NCBI GenBank assembly: GCA_037951165.1
Contig: JBBDHG010000004.1
Location: 1,569,001 to 1,633,000, forward strand
Source of the DNA: Lophius americanus
Taxonomy: Eukaryota > Chordata > Actinopteri > Lophiiformes > Lophiidae
Reading direction: 5' to 3'
DNA length: 64,000 nt
Positions within the stretch are counted from its first letter, which is position 1. The number at the start of each line of letters is the position of its first letter. This document shows positions 25,518-39,300 of the stretch, one piece after another. Below the pieces are notes generated by a model. That model was not told the DNA's origin and did no database searches. It saw only the letters and a program-made list of their open reading frames with translations. A program made the position numbers and the translations under genes.

Positions 25518-26100
25518 GAGTTTACATGGGACACTTTTCTCCTTTCAGAATTAAAAATTTCCGAATTGCAATGTCGATCGCCTGTTTACATGACTTGTGA
25601 TCTTTTCCGACCCTGTGTTTAAATGCATCGATTCATCTAATTGGGAACGTTTTCTGACATGCGCTGACGATCCGCACTCCCGTTCATAAGGTGGGGATAA
25701 TGCGTGGATGAGCTGGGTGCCAACCGCCAACATGTGCCCAGAAGAAGAATATGACGAAGAGGGGATGTGTGATAGTGACTTTTCGCCCATCTAACGTCCA
25801 AATATGTTAAAATCTTTGAAAGATGCAATGAATAAAACACTCTCTGATGCAGACGGGTACTGTTTTGAAGTCGCCGTATTTAAAATGCAATGGGAAGCCA
25901 GCTGAAATGCCAGCTGAAAAAACTCTTAAGCTTAAGAAAAAGCTTTTACATGCAGCGACTTGCTTTCCGAACGGTTTTAGACTACCTCCTTGCAAAGGAA
26001 TTAAATCTCATTCGGAAAGGGTTGTTTACATACCACATTTTCTTTCTGATTAGACGTCTTTTCGGAATCTAATCATAATTAGGCTGTCCATGTTAACCCA
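25518..26100 (+). mobile_element. Family B inverted-repeat element, copy 1 (non-autonomous DNA transposon-like)
   Basis: About 583 bp homologous along its length to 43821-44423. The left end GTTTACATGGGACACTTTTC and the right end CATAATTAGGCTGTCCATGT + TAACCCA are imperfect inverted repeats (TTTACATGGGACA against TTAACATGGACAGCC). TTTACATG recurs inside at 25585 and 25945, and TTTACATA at 26025, like subterminal transposase sites. There is no transposase ORF. Compared with copy 2 it lacks about 80 bases near 25890. A clear target-site duplication was not found, so the superfamily is open. Confidence 0.6.
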
Positions 26101-28318
26101 ACCAATGATGCTAATAATTTAATACCGCAAGTCTGCCTTTGCCTTGAGGCTCAGTGCAAAGCACCTTTGCAGTCTCTCAAGATTCACGAAGAAGCACTGT
26201 ATCCTGTCAGCTTTAGCCGCACAGCCTGTGTAGTCTGCAGAAGTTATACCTTCTAAAACCTGTTGTGTCTGCAGGCAGTCGAACATTTAAGATGATTGGT
26301 ATCAATTTGTAAAGTCTGAGGGCAAAAGGGTGTAAGTGAGATTAGGTCACAGGCAAAAAAAGAAACCGTGTCTCAGTTTCACTCCCTTCTGAGACTCCTA
26401 GTGTAGTAAGTGACCTAACAAGCAAGCAAAGTAGTGCTTCAATTGTTAATCGGTTTGTTTGTCAAAGTGCTGAGACAGGAATAGAACGGAAGACTGAAAA
26501 CAGACACCACTTTGTCATTTAACACTTTTTATAGTCACTTCTTTGTTAGGGACACCGGCAAAATTACATTAGTTTGCACAAGCACAAACATTGGGATACC
26601 AAATAACAAAAATGTGACAATCTTTGTTTCTCAAAACAACTACAACATAAGGACAGCAGTTAGAGCTAATAAACATGGACTCTCTGTCTTTTCTTCATCT
26701 CCCTATCCTTTATATTGCGGGTTAGGGTTAGGCTGCACATGAATGATACAGGTTCATGGCATCCGTTTCCCTTTCAGCCTTCATACAGGAGGCCTTGCCT
26801 ACCACTGCTGTGCTGTTAATGCTGTGAATGTAGTGTGAAAGACCTATTGCATGGGCCAAGAGAAGAGAAATGAAACTATTTAGCAGCAAATCTAGGGGGT
26901 TGACATGCAGGGGGCAGCACCAGAAGTCAGGGGGAGTCTGTCCTAAAAAGGAAGGGAGATACTTTAGCCGTCTGGAAAATCTATGGAGTGTGATGTGAAT
27001 GATGTGGAAAGCTGTTTGTTGTATCCTCATTGGACAGGGTGAGCTGACACATCTGTGGCAGGAGGCCAAATCAACTCTGATTTACACAACTCCACCATCT
27101 AGAAAGGGGGCCTGTTCAGTCAACCAGCCATTACAGAAGATGTATGGTGAGGGGCAGCACAGTATCAAAAAACAATCAGTCACAGAGACACACACGCATG
27201 CACTCACACACAAGCACGTCATAAAAGATCTATGATGAGCGGACTGAAGTACCTTGACTCAAAAGTTATGGCCACTCATGTTTGACACTCAGACGGAAAC
27301 AGCTACTGCCTCCGCAAACATGTATTTTGTTAAGGGCGAATAATAATTGCACATAAAACAAATTTGTGGGCTGTATACCCGTTTAATTTGGAGTCGCTGC
27401 GCATTAAACAATTATTAGAATCTCAAAATGTACCCCTGCTGTTAACTATTAACACTTTGGTACTTTCAGGCTCACACAGTGTGTAGTAGAATTCAACATG
27501 TATAGGTGTTTTATGTAATTGAGAAATCAAGAGAGATGTAGAACATTTTGATTGAAGATTGAAATTCATAAACCTTCTTTTTGTTTTTGGAGGGGAATAC
27601 AACTTTGTATAGAGATTTGTTCAGAATGTAGACACATGCTTTTAATTTCGAACAGAGGTATAGCCAGCATTTGTTTTTTTGGTAATTTTTATACAACGCC
27701 ATATGCAATATTATTACACAAGAAACGCCTGGTCCCTTCGTCCATACTCCCAAAAATGCCAAAAAATAAAGAAAGGAACTCAGAAAAACAACATAATATT
27801 AAAGACTGGACAAATAAAGATTAAAATGATTAAATTTTAATCAGGAAAAGAGAAAATATTGAAAGAACGATTAATTCCTCATCGATTATTTTTATTATAA
27901 TAAAGTAGACATGTACGCAGTGCAAGAAATTGGTGTAATATTTGCAATCTTTCTGGTCTACGTCAGCACAAATGCAACTGAAATTTGACCCAATTTTAAT
28001 TGAACTTTACTCTTTTCAGGGCGACCACAAAGATGAGCGTCACAATTATAAAGCTTTGACATAACAAAACCATGTAGTATTGTGTCTGTATTGGCTTGAG
28101 AGAGAAACTGTAAAACTCTTGCAATGTGATGATAAAATACCCGATTAGTGATGTTTGTACTGTGAGGTTCAAAGCCAAGATCTGAGTCATAGAAAACTCC
28201 CAGGGTTTTTATGTGTTGACAAGGGATTATTGCCAGTGCATGTGCTTCTTCTTTACATAAGTTTTGTTATCGGAGCTTTAGCAGTTGATTGATAGTTGTA
28301 TTGCTTGTTTTTGGAATG
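26101..28318. other. Intron 1, unique non-coding stretch
   Basis: Nothing recognised. It includes GGGTTAGGGTTAGG at about 26719, only two telomere-like units. AT-rich from 27300 onward. Confidence 0.45.
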
Positions 28319-28446
28319 AAACCGGAGCACCTGGTGGGAACCCATGCAGACAGAGGGAGAACATGAAAGGCTCCACTTCATGATTCACACCCACAACCAT
28401 TTTGCTGTGAGGTGGTAGCAAAGCACCACACTTATATGCCGCCTGT
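28319..28446 (-). repeat. 5' head fragment of the common teleost interspersed element (fragment 3, minus strand)
   Basis: Read on the minus strand it gives GTGGTGCTTTGCTACCACCT, CACAGCAAAATGGTTGTGGG, TGTGAATCA, then CATGTTCTCCCTCTGTCTGC and ATGGGTTCCCACCAGGTGCT. This is the head to middle of the fish element whose tail is found at 17508 and 24395. The head looks tRNA-like (B-box-like GGTTGTGGGTGTGAATC). Confidence 0.72.
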
Positions 28447-31400
28447 CTTAATTATATCTAGGAAAATCTTTGCCATCCATGACTTTTTTATCTAAAGGAC
28501 AATTTAAAAAGGCACCTTTAGGTTAGCAATCAATAATAGCAGATGACAAAAAGCAGAAAAAAACCTTCTTTAAAACTACATAATTTATGTCAGCATTGCA
28601 ATATTTAGATAAGATGTTTAGAAATGTTGAAACCGCACAGCTGCACACATCCACATAATCCTACACGGAGCCCTTAACGCAACCCTAAAAATCTTACTAA
28701 CAATCTAATTTTTCCGAAAAAAATCAAAATCCATTTATTCTTTGCCCAGCTATGCCTACATAATGAATGCTGCACCACTGAGGTTGCAGTTAGCACCTCA
28801 CAAATCTCTGTTTTATGGAAAGCTCCTAAATTTGGACACAGACACATGCGCCCCTAATGTTAGTGACCGATTTGATTGAGTCATCTGGCTAGCCGTAGCT
28901 AGCCGTATCTGATCTATAGGACTCGGGTCTGGTAAGCCCAAATGTCTTTGCATAGTCTCACAAAAAAAGGCGTACAAGTCAGGTTGAACTCTGCTGCTTA
29001 GGGCAAAAAAAGGTTGCCAAACAATTTACCCCAGTACCCCCCACCCCACCCTCACCGAACTCACCCATCCCTTACACGCACTCACAGGGAAATTAATTGG
29101 GGTTGGCAAAGCAGGCGTCCCATTCCAATAAATCTCTCCATCCTCTATAATGGTAGGTGGACTTAGCAGCTCATTTCCTGCCACATAATTATGACCTGAA
29201 CATAGAATAGAATTTACCCCATGCTTCCTGTTCTGCCAGGTGCATGCTCCTCTGCTGGTTAGATAGTCTTTCACATAGAAATTTTACATTAAATAAATGT
29301 TTTTTAAAGAAAACCTGTTTTAATTAATTCAAACCATTTCAAAATCCAAGTTCTATCCTCCTCCTTGACCCATTTTCATTAAGCTCGAGGGCAGGTGATC
29401 AAGAGAGGCCCTTCTGTTTACGGAGGCCGACGTCAATCAGTGGTCATCTTTCTGCATTGCAATACCTGCCAGAAAAAGAAAAAAGAAAATCTCCGGTTTA
29501 AGCCTCATTATAGAGTCATTAGTTATTTATTAATATACTACAGCTGGCCTGTAGTAAATACAGTACTGTTAAAGTGTCCCATTAGCTCGACATGGTGACC
29601 CAGAAATTTGCTGAACTCTAATTTTACGTAATAACAATGTCAAAGCTAAGATTAAGTACATGCGATTGTCAATGCAATTTAGTGCTATCTCTTCATCCCT
29701 TTTTCAACTCAGAAAAGGACCAGCCCTAGCACCTGTGTCACATCACTATGACAACTGAATTCAAAGCCTTTTGGATGATGGAGCACATTGATGGCGCAGG
29801 CTTGCCTATCTGAACTTACTCAGACACGCACTTGGTCCAAAAAGAGAGGGATTTTGAGGACAAATAAATCACACAACATGGAGTCTATAGTGAGAGCCCC
29901 CCTGATGAGATATAGAGGGCACAGAAATAGGCCATCACAGACCCCATTCCTTCTATCCAGCAGCAGAGTTAATGGCTTTCAGTTTTCTGGGTGCCTCTCT
30001 TACTCTTTCTATGTTAGGTTTGTCTTTCTTATCTTACAGCTGTTATCTTTTTACTGCCAATTCCATCTTCTCTGCTGGACAGCTATGGTAAATGGCTGCT
30101 GGATGCGGGGTCCTAATGAGTGTTTTGCCATGCTGTAGACTGTCTCTCTCAATCAAACGAGGTTCTATGTATATAACTCATTTGTTCCAGGATTACAATA
30201 GTTGTTCTGTAATTGAACCAAGCGTTTGAATTGAAGAAGGAAGGAGAGAATGCTGCTGCAAGGCAAGGGGAATCAGAGCAGCAATGTAGACAGGAGTAGC
30301 GAAGGTAGAGGGTGACTTTAACAGGAATCCTGGCGGAGAGTGAAGTGAGATCAGTGAGGCAGAATTATATGGCCTGAGTGCGGTGGGCTGAAATGTGCCT
30401 TTCCAAGTGTGTGTTTGCTTATGACCGTTGCACAAACCATGATTCTCTATGCTTCTCCGAGCCTCCAGGGAATTTGCTTCAAATGAGTGGCTCAACAACC
30501 TTAACTTAGTCCAATTGAACACACAGAGCCACCAACCGGCCAGGGATTTACCAGAGGGCTCCATCTACAACGGAAGTCCAGTAAAAGTGGTATTTCTTCA
30601 AACACAGATGTCATAACACTGGCACTCCTGCTATTGATATTCTCACTAAGTAGTGCTGAGGTCATGGGGTGCTTCTGTAAATGTGAATAAGTATCAAAAA
30701 AGAAGTAAATAACTACAATGCATTAAATATGCTACATTAAGAAAATCATGGATTCTTCAAACAAAGCACATGGCTCTGTCAAGGTCACACACAGATTGCA
30801 ATGTGTATACCCACACACATGTATACACAGCCTCTTTTCATTCATATCTGAATATGGGGTTTCTAGGGGCAACACTGAGACGACACAATCATCATGCTTA
30901 CTGTTTGCTAAGCAGCCAAATATCTAGCACCATTAACCTCTTCATCTTAATCAGCCGCAGATGAAGCCGACTCTGAATTGAGGCAGCCTTCAAGGCACAA
31001 TTAGAATTCTTAATTAAATGTTGCTCTCTCTTGCATTGGCTTTACACGTCATGCAAACCATCATTTGAGGCTGTGCAATGAGTAAGTTTTCCCTCCGCTC
31101 AGTCATTGAGGACCTGTAGCATGGATGCTGTATATCAAAAATACTCAAGTGTGGCTATTTGTTATGGTATGCTTCTGCACAGCAATCTGGTCTGGATCTG
31201 CAGCTTTTGCCTCCAGACATGTGCTTGCGTTTCTTTTTTGACGGCCACCATATTTCTCTTTCCATTTTAGAATTGTTAGTTCTCACTGCAGATATTTTTA
31301 TTCTGGTGGTTTTTATTCAGGTACACCTGAGGTTTTTTTGATAATGTCGAAGTCTCTGAAGATTTCAGTGCCTTGAGAGTGCCCGTCGCTCACAAGACAA

Positions 31401-34220
31401 ATGAAAGCTCTGTAATCTCAAAATGCTCTGTGGCCATTTTCTAGCGTTAATGCAACTACCAATGGCTGATAGAAAAATTCCCCACCCAACGCCGGAGTAA
31501 ATATATGTTTCTGTGCTCCTGGGATTGACCAAGCATGTGAAGGTTACCTGAGAGAGAGGGTCACCCTCCTCTTGTGAACTGCTCCTCTTGTGAGGTATGA
31601 AAATGAATCCACATCTTAGACGTTTTCATTGAGAAGGAATGCAAAGGCATTGGCCCTAAATAGACTGAACAGATTGCACCATTTAATACCATTTTATTAC
31701 ATGCTGCTAGTCTTTGGCCTTCATCTGTGAGAGATGCTAGCATGCATTGCCTGTCAATTCCACAAAGGCTTAGCTCAAGGGACTGCAGCGTGTGTGATTT
31801 TGCATGTGTGCAAGTGTATGTGTGTGTGTGTGTGTGTGTGGGTGAGTGTGTGAGTGGGGCTTTCTGGATAAACTATACCAACAGATAAAGGAAGCGCAAA
31901 AATGAAAGGGGAGAGTGAAAGGGATTAACAGATATGACCAACAGGTCTGCTTCAGACAAGAAAGTTAATCCTTCTTCAAGACAACTGTGGTGGCATATAT
32001 GCATCTGTGTGAAGCACAAAAAGAGAGAGAGAGAGAGAAGAAGAAGGCAAAAATGAGGATGGGGAGAAAAAGACAACGCATAAGACCGTGTATATAGTAT
32101 GCGTAAGTGTGCATGTGTGCGTGTTTTGGGTGTCCTCTCTAGGTCGAAGGAAAACTTAAACAGGATTAGAGGAAATATTGATGGACTGCTTCCTGTAAAT
32201 CATACTGTGTTGTAAAGCCCTGTACCACCTGCAGGCTTCCTACACCTACATGGAAGTCCTATAGTGGTAGCCCCCTGCACTGCAGATATAAACACAAACA
32301 CAGGCCTACGCACAAGCAATTGTTGAAGATAGAGGTTTTTTTTTTGAGGGGATGTATTGCTAGACTCTTAGAGGTTTTATTTGTGCGAATGCTTTCCCAT
32401 TTTTAATCCGCCCATTCCTGTTGGCATGAAAGGCAGGGATTAACAGACGAAAGGTGAACATGGAAAAAAGTCTCGGCTGGAAAAGAACACTGGGAGACAG
32501 ATAGCATTCTGGGAACCTCTGCATGATTCTTCTTCAGCTGTTGTGGTGAATGCAGATGAGCAGTCTTTTGTATGAAGTCAAATCCTCATATTGATCGGCA
32601 GATTGTGTTGTTCTGTTGCCTTTTTCCAGAACTATCGAGAGACTGTGTCTCTCATCATCTCTGCTCAGGATTGGGTTTGATAAAGACATGGTTTAAGAGA
32701 GATCATAAAACATACTGGGAATTTAATTAAATGCATTTACTCAGCGTTTACATGGCAGACTCACGGCGTGTAAACCAACTACATAAACAAAAGTAAATAT
32801 GGTTGATATATTGAAATTCTAAACTTTAACATGTAGAATTCCGAGTTTCTTGGTCAAAATAGTCAGCAACAATCACCAAGTCAGGATTCTCTTTCATTGA
32901 GATTTAAACAAGCATGATATGATTCATAGGCATAATTCCTCTGCCTGGAATGTAGCACCGCTCACATCCAAGAGTGTATTCTGCAGCGAGAACTTCTACT
33001 TTACACCCAGGGGAGAAGCGCTCCTTCACTACGAGATAAAAGCAAGGTTTTACATCATTAGAAGATGATATTATCAAGGTAATAATAATATCAACCTGTG
33101 TTGTGAGTCGGCTGCTGTGAATTGAATTAAGATAAATCTGTCTGTCTGCCTTCCTTGGAGTTTTTTGAATAATTTTAATAGAATAGTTTTAACCTTAATA
33201 TTGGGTGACAGCTCTGAAAGGTTTTGACAGTCTGTAAATTACCAAATAAAATGTTTGTTTACAAAACATGTTAATATTGTGCTTAATATATCATAGTTTT
33301 TACACCTTTATGTCTTTTCCATTCTTCTCGCATTTGAAAGGAAAATGTGTAAACACTAACAAAAAAAAAACATTGCTGTCACTCAGCTATTTTTGGAAAA
33401 CTATTGAACCCTCTATGACTAAATATATTTGCATAACGCAAAGCTTTCAAAAACTTATCTTCTCACAGGCTTGGATCAGAACTCATTGAAACTGTCTGGT
33501 GCGGTTCTGTTTTGATAGAGGGCCATCCCATCTCTGCAGGTGTGCTGACAAATAGCCCCTGAACAACGGACAGAGATTTTCAACACTGCATAAAAGAATG
33601 CGAGCTTGTTATTCAAGCAAGCCGTTGTGCAAAACAGACGGTATGATGCTTTTATCTACTTTAAGTCCAAGGCTTCATCTGTCAGCCAGTAGACTGAAGT
33701 AAAGCAAACGCAAAAATAACACTAAAGAGAAATCTGTTAACAGCGAGTGAGAGGACCACCATCTGGTGCACTGTGAAAACAGACAACAACTATTAAGGTA
33801 TGCCTTTTAACTGTGTTTGCTAATAACTCATCTGAAGGATAACAGTCCTGTCAACAGCTTTACACGTGATGCTGATTTTAACATTTTTGTCTATTTTCAG
33901 ACCAACACACAACAGTGTGACATGGAGTAGGTTTTTGCTTTATATGTGTGAGAGAGACATTTTTCACAACATACTCCAAAGCTTGACAAAAGAGACAGGA
34001 ACACACATGAACTGTACCTAAAAACGAGTTTAATTTTCACAACTTGTAGTAGCTAAACTAATAAAAAATGGTCACTGGACTATACTAGCATAACGCCTTC
34101 CTAACAACCCAGTCAAACACATCCATACAGTGGAGGATGAGGCTATTAGGCAAGGCAACAACTGACCATCAAGTGGAGTTACCATTCACAGAACTAATCA
34201 TAGACAAATAGAACGCCGTC
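28447..34220. other. Intron 1, unique non-coding stretch
   Basis: Contains a GT microsatellite (31815-31860), a GA run at about 32024-32043 and poly-T at 32335. ORFs such as 30193-30564 on the minus strand carry no known domain. No transposon family was recognised. Confidence 0.45.
31815..31860. repeat. GT microsatellite
   Basis: (TG)n run continuing into TGGGTGAGTGTGTGAG. Confidence 0.9.
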
Positions 34221-34224
34221 AATA

Positions 34225-34490
34225 GTCCCATTCAATTCCATTCTATTCCGCTTATGCATGGTCTGGTCGCAACAGCAGGCCAAGAAGGGTATTCCGTATG
34301 ATTTCCAGCAATGTTCTTGTGCTCATCCAAGAGGATGTGGATAAGATCGACACATCGGTTATCGATAAGGCTGAGCCCAGCCACCCTACGAAGCAAGCTC
34401 ATTTCAGCCGGTTGTACCCCTGACCTCATTCTTTCAGTCATTACCCAGAACTCATGACCATAGGTGAGAGTTGGAACGTTCCAATGTTAC
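34225..34490 (-). mobile_element. LINE 3' end remnant (minus strand), reverse-transcriptase ORF C-terminal part
   Basis: On the minus strand, TYGHEFWVMTERMRSGVQ and then AEMSLLRRVAGLSL match the conserved region downstream of the RT domain in fish LINE ORF2 proteins (T-Y-G-H-E-L-W-V-M-T-E-R-x-R-S … A-E-M-S-F-L-R-R-V-A-G-L-S-L). The match then jumps to a 3' tail, GTTGCGACCAGACCATGCAT and AAGCGGAATAGAATGG, typical of LINE ends before a target site. The ~100 residues expected after RVAGLSL are missing, so the copy is internally deleted and inactive. Confidence 0.7.
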
Positions 34491-36150
34491 ATCCGCAGTA
34501 GAAAGGGAACAAACTAACTCCCAGCCCGTCCTCTAAACACGGACACATCAGGAGGCTTTTGAGGAGTTTCACAGTTAGCATCTTCCTGAAGTAACCAAAT
34601 CATTGACACCATGAACTATGTTGGACAGCTGGCAGGTCCGGTGTTGGTAATGGTTAAAGAAATACAACAAAACCAAATGGTTTGACGTTTGGAAGCGAGA
34701 GGGGATAGAGGAAGAGTGACTGCTAGTTTACGTAGTTTGTAACACAAAACAAGGTGAGCAGAGTCCCCCTGACAACCCAACTCCACCAATCAGGTCGCTA
34801 CGCTGTCTACGTGTATTTGTGTGTATTTCTGAGGAGCAGAGAGAGTGGGTGTGTACTCTCGCGCTCACAAGTGTTGACATGTTTTCCTATCCACAAAGAA
34901 AAATAAATTGCTTCAAATGCGGTTATTATTTGCAAATTACCCACCACTGGTTGCTTGTCCAAAAGATGGATGCCCCTGCCCCTTCCTTGTATGACAGTGA
35001 TGGCCTGGTGGGTTTGACATTTCTTACCCAGACTGTAATTCCACATGGAGCCTTACTGATACATTTGATCACATTTTGACTTTGCTGCAGAAGTGAGGAG
35101 GTGTGTGCCATCTTCAGTAGGTATGTGGGCATATTAATGATTCAGTCTTGGATATGTCAGTTTGACAACTGATTCCAGGCATGAAAAAAACAACTACAAT
35201 ATATGTTGGCTTTATTTGTGTTTCTAAATCCTAACAGAACAGATGGGAGCATGATTTTTGCACATAACCTGCCTCCTCATCTCTAAATGGTATGTTTCAG
35301 GTAAGTGCTGTTTATGATGCAGAGAGACACGGAGTACATTCACTGAAGGGTAACATTTAGACGGAGGAGAATATAACATATCATCTCACTAATCACCAGT
35401 AATGAGCTGATTTAAGACAGATGTGCATTGCTGCTGGCACAGGTGCGGCACAGTAAAGGTGTCCAAGATTTGTCTTGCATTGAAATTCACCGTCCCTCTG
35501 CTTGCCAGTCTGTTCTGTCTGTTAGACTGAGGAAGGTGTGTGTGTGTGTTTCCATCTATTAGGCTGCGAGGGACAATCGAAGAGAAACAGTAAGAGAAAA
35601 CACAACTGTGCAGCTGATGGAGTTTAATTACTATGCTATAAGTATTCATGAGTCAGTTCTATTCATGAGATGTTTTTGTCCCCACTACCTTTTTTCCGAA
35701 TCAAGCATTTCTCTCAGCACTGGCTTCAGGCCACTGTTAAACCAAGAGGAACACAACAGCTGAGTTGTGTTCCTGGATTTTGAGCTGTCACAGGTGCACC
35801 CCCCTAAAGCTCTTTTCCCTGGCTGGGAGTTAGGATGCAGGGGATCTATTGATAGGAGACATATGGTAGCTTATGATTAAAAGTTTCACACAAGTGAAGG
35901 CATGAATATGTTACTGAGTGTTTGTCCATGTATATGCACTAGCCATCCATTATGAATGTGTTATATTTGGCTATATTTTCATTTATCCAGTTATAAAACA
36001 CTGACTTCTGGAGAAACGAGGCTGTAAAGTTTTGGGAAATGGACAGGGAAATTAATTCACCTGGCAGCTGAGCCCTAAGGATATTTAAAGTTACATCTCA
36101 CCTGAACTGCATACCCAAAATATACTTAAAATAATTCCACAACTATCATG
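34491..36150. other. Intron 1, unique non-coding stretch
   Basis: Nothing recognised apart from a short GT run at about 35538-35550. Confidence 0.45.
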
Positions 36151-36155
36151 TGTAT

Positions 36156-36187
36156 TTGCTTAATCTTGCTTAATCTTGCTTAATCTT
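36156..36187. repeat. 10-bp tandem repeat, three perfect copies
   Basis: TTGCTTAATC is repeated three times (36156-36185) and is followed by TT. Confidence 0.93.
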
Positions 36188-36234
36188 CATGTCTATGGCC
36201 AGAGCGGAAATAATTTATTTTCAGTGTCAGTATC

Positions 36235-36312
36235 ATTTTACCTTTTACAATGGGTGAAAGGTAAAATCCTCTTCCGGTGAAGAGGATCAGACTGACAGGC
36301 TTAAGTAGTCTG
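36235..36312. repeat. Row of three adjacent inverted repeats
   Basis: Stem 1 is ATTTTACCTTT (36235-36245) with AAAGGTAAAAT (36257-36267), 11 bp perfect. Stem 2 is ATCCTCTTC (36266-36274) with GAAGAGGAT (36279-36287), 9 bp perfect with a CGGT loop. It shares two bases with stem 1. A weaker stem 3 is CAGACT (36288-36293) with AGTCTG (36307-36312). No coding or known RNA family is evident. Confidence 0.7.
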
Positions 36313-39300
36313 TGTCACTTTGACGAATCTATGGTTGGTGTTGATTGAAGCAGGGCCTCTCAGGTTAAAGATGGTATCAGTCATAGCTCTGGGAAGGGCG
36401 GTGACCAGATGGAATCTTAACGTAGGGGCCATATATGGGCCCCAAGTGTTCAGTCACTCCACAAGTATGTGTAATCGAACAGCGTCAAAATCACATGCTT
36501 GGCAATATTGTTGTTTTTCTTTAACGCAAATCAGTCAGGCATTATGCTTGTGGACTTGCTAGTGGTTTCTTTCCTCAAAGAGGGAAAGGTCTATGGATGT
36601 ACAAAACTGGTTGGTGTCACGTTTGTTGGGCCAGACTTGGAAGCAGAGCTGAACTCTCAGCAAAGAATGGACGAAACATTCTTGACGGGACCGACGAGGC
36701 ATCTCTATTACTTATAAAAAAAATTGCGCCACTTGACTGAACCTGTTTATAAAATGCTCCAGTGGCATGTATATGCTAAGAGTAAGAAGCCAAGGATGGA
36801 GCCCTGGGGGATACCAAGGAGGAGGCATTCCCCATGGCTATTTAGAAAGTCTTATTTGACAAGTATGATGTTTCTTGGCATATTAAAGCTTGTGAGGACT
36901 TACAAAACTGAATTCTGTAACTTCATACAACCATCAAAAGACTAATAATGGTGAAATATGTTCCTCAAAAGCATGCTTTACCAAAAGGTTGAACTAATCT
37001 TAAGTGACATTTTTCATTATAATATACATTTTCCCCCCAAAAATCTTTGTTTCCCTTTTTTAAAACATGCTTGACTAAATGATTTGTCATTTTATGGTAC
37101 ATTAAGAATTTCCAAGATTGAACTAATAAATGCCCCAAAGAAGTAAAATAGGCTCATCTTACATCCATATTGTCAGATAATAAGCCATGAAAACCCCTGT
37201 CTATAGGAAACCACTTTACAGAGCCTGTTGAAATATAAACTAGACAAGGTGATGAGTGATCGGCTTGGACGATCAACCCCCTCTGCCAAGTTGCAGAATG
37301 CTGTACCTGTAAATACCTGACAGCTGCACCTACCCACAGTAAGCAGTGTCTTTGTGACTAAAACCTCTTATCAAGGGTCACGTGTCTTACTCCAAAATGT
37401 TGTTGTTGTTTGCAAAAGGCATTAAAACGGGTGGAATTAAAACTTATGACTTGACAAAGCAGACCACATATCTTGCCCTTATAATTGGGACTTACACATC
37501 GGTATTCCTTATTGCCCACTGTTCTTGTAGGAATTTGGGCAGCAGCAGACTAGGAACCCCTGTGCAAACACACACTGGCCGAATCCAAAAAAACAAGCAC
37601 TCCAAAAACCCCAAAACCCTTCAGAAACACACTAGGGATCCTGACTAGGAGACACAAGGTAAAAAGGAAAACAGATCACAAAGAAACTAAACAGGAAGTG
37701 TGAAGCTAATCAAAACAACACGGATAACTTTTCAAAATTAAGCAGGAAACAAGGTGCAGAATGAAGAAAATAAACCTTCAAAATAAATGAGAACCACTAC
37801 AAAGTAAACAGTGTGTTCTCTTTCCCTCATCTGTATTCAAATGTTTCAAAGTGTCGCTGTACTACCACAGGCAGTGACACAGACGGATGAGCAAGCTCAA
37901 CATCAGAGTAAGCTCTAAACTAATTCCGACTGATTTCCTACTACCCCAAATTTATGTTAATATAGACAACTGGCTTTACTCAACAATTATTGTCTCATAG
38001 AACAAAAAAATCCAAGCAAATACCTGACTACTGCCGGACACCTTTCCTCCGTCTCATCACTTGATGGGCTAGTCATCCTCGTCAGGTGGGCTTTTTACAC
38101 CAGGGGAAGCTTTGATTGATGCTAGCTGCTGTTTGCCACTTTCGGGCAGATACTGCCAGAAGTAACGGTAGATCAATCCATACTGTTGTCATCGGTTGTG
38201 TGAAAGCAACATGGAAAGTAAGACATAAGGGGAGAGCTATATGTAGGTAAATATTATTTAAAATATCGAGCCTTGTGTTTTATTTCGCCAAATGTGTATT
38301 TTCTCTGCATTTACTGGCTAGCTAGGGAACTGAAGATCAACTATAGATCGCCCTCTGCAGCCGTGGTTGCTCCGCTTATGGAGGGATATACTGGCAAGGC
38401 TATGACAACTAATTGAGAATAGTATAGAATAGAACAGGGTATGTCCATCTGGGACCAGAATTAAAAAGAAAAGGGACATTATTAATGTTATTAATTAACA
38501 TTATTAAGATGTCCAGCCAGACCAACATCTCAAAGTCTATTCATGAACAGGACAATTCAGAACTTTGGAAATCTTTATAACTCTGTTTATACTCCACAAT
38601 GGACGTACAAATAGCTATTGTACTGGCTCAGAGTTATTCCTGTTGTGTAAATTGTTCAAATAATTTGGAGTGTTGCTGATACTATTTTATCTCTGAGACT
38701 AAGGAGCTACTCTGGGCATTATGAGGTAATTCATTGACCTCAGTTCATGCCACTTCTGCCTAGAAGACTCCCTGGCTACCTATATTGTGTGCAGTGTGCC
38801 ACTGATGACCTCTGGTTAATCTGCATGCAAGGAAGTGGATGCCAAAGGGGTAGTGAGTAAATGAATATAATTATGGCTGTTAACTGCCACTGGCACTATT
38901 ATAATACTATAGAGCATAGGAGTGTAGTTTCATCAACTAAGTGGGCAATTATACTGAATTCCTGTCAACAATCTTGTTTTCTTAGTGTGACACTTTTATT
39001 TTAGTGTGCAGGGACTCTAAAACACCTGGAACAAACATACGTTCCTCAACCTTTCAAACCTGCAAGTTAGAGACACTCTTGTTTCAATGCTGTGCATCAA
39101 TACAGAAACCTTTATCGATTTAACATGATGCATTTGACAAGGCCACAACCCAGTGATGAATCTAGTCCTGTTGTCCATAACTCTGTATTCAAAATGTGTC
39201 ATCACTCATCACACGGTTACAGAATGCAAAGTCTTTCTCCGGAGATCTTCAGTTACGTATTTACAGCCTCCGAAGCTGCTCGGAGCAAAATGGAAAAAAG

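Noticed and set aside
26719..26732. Telomere-like GGGTTAGGGTTAGG
   Set aside because: Only two units, so not an interstitial telomere array.
37560..37800. AC-rich block resembling an old retroelement
   Set aside because: No diagnostic motif, end or coding block could be identified.
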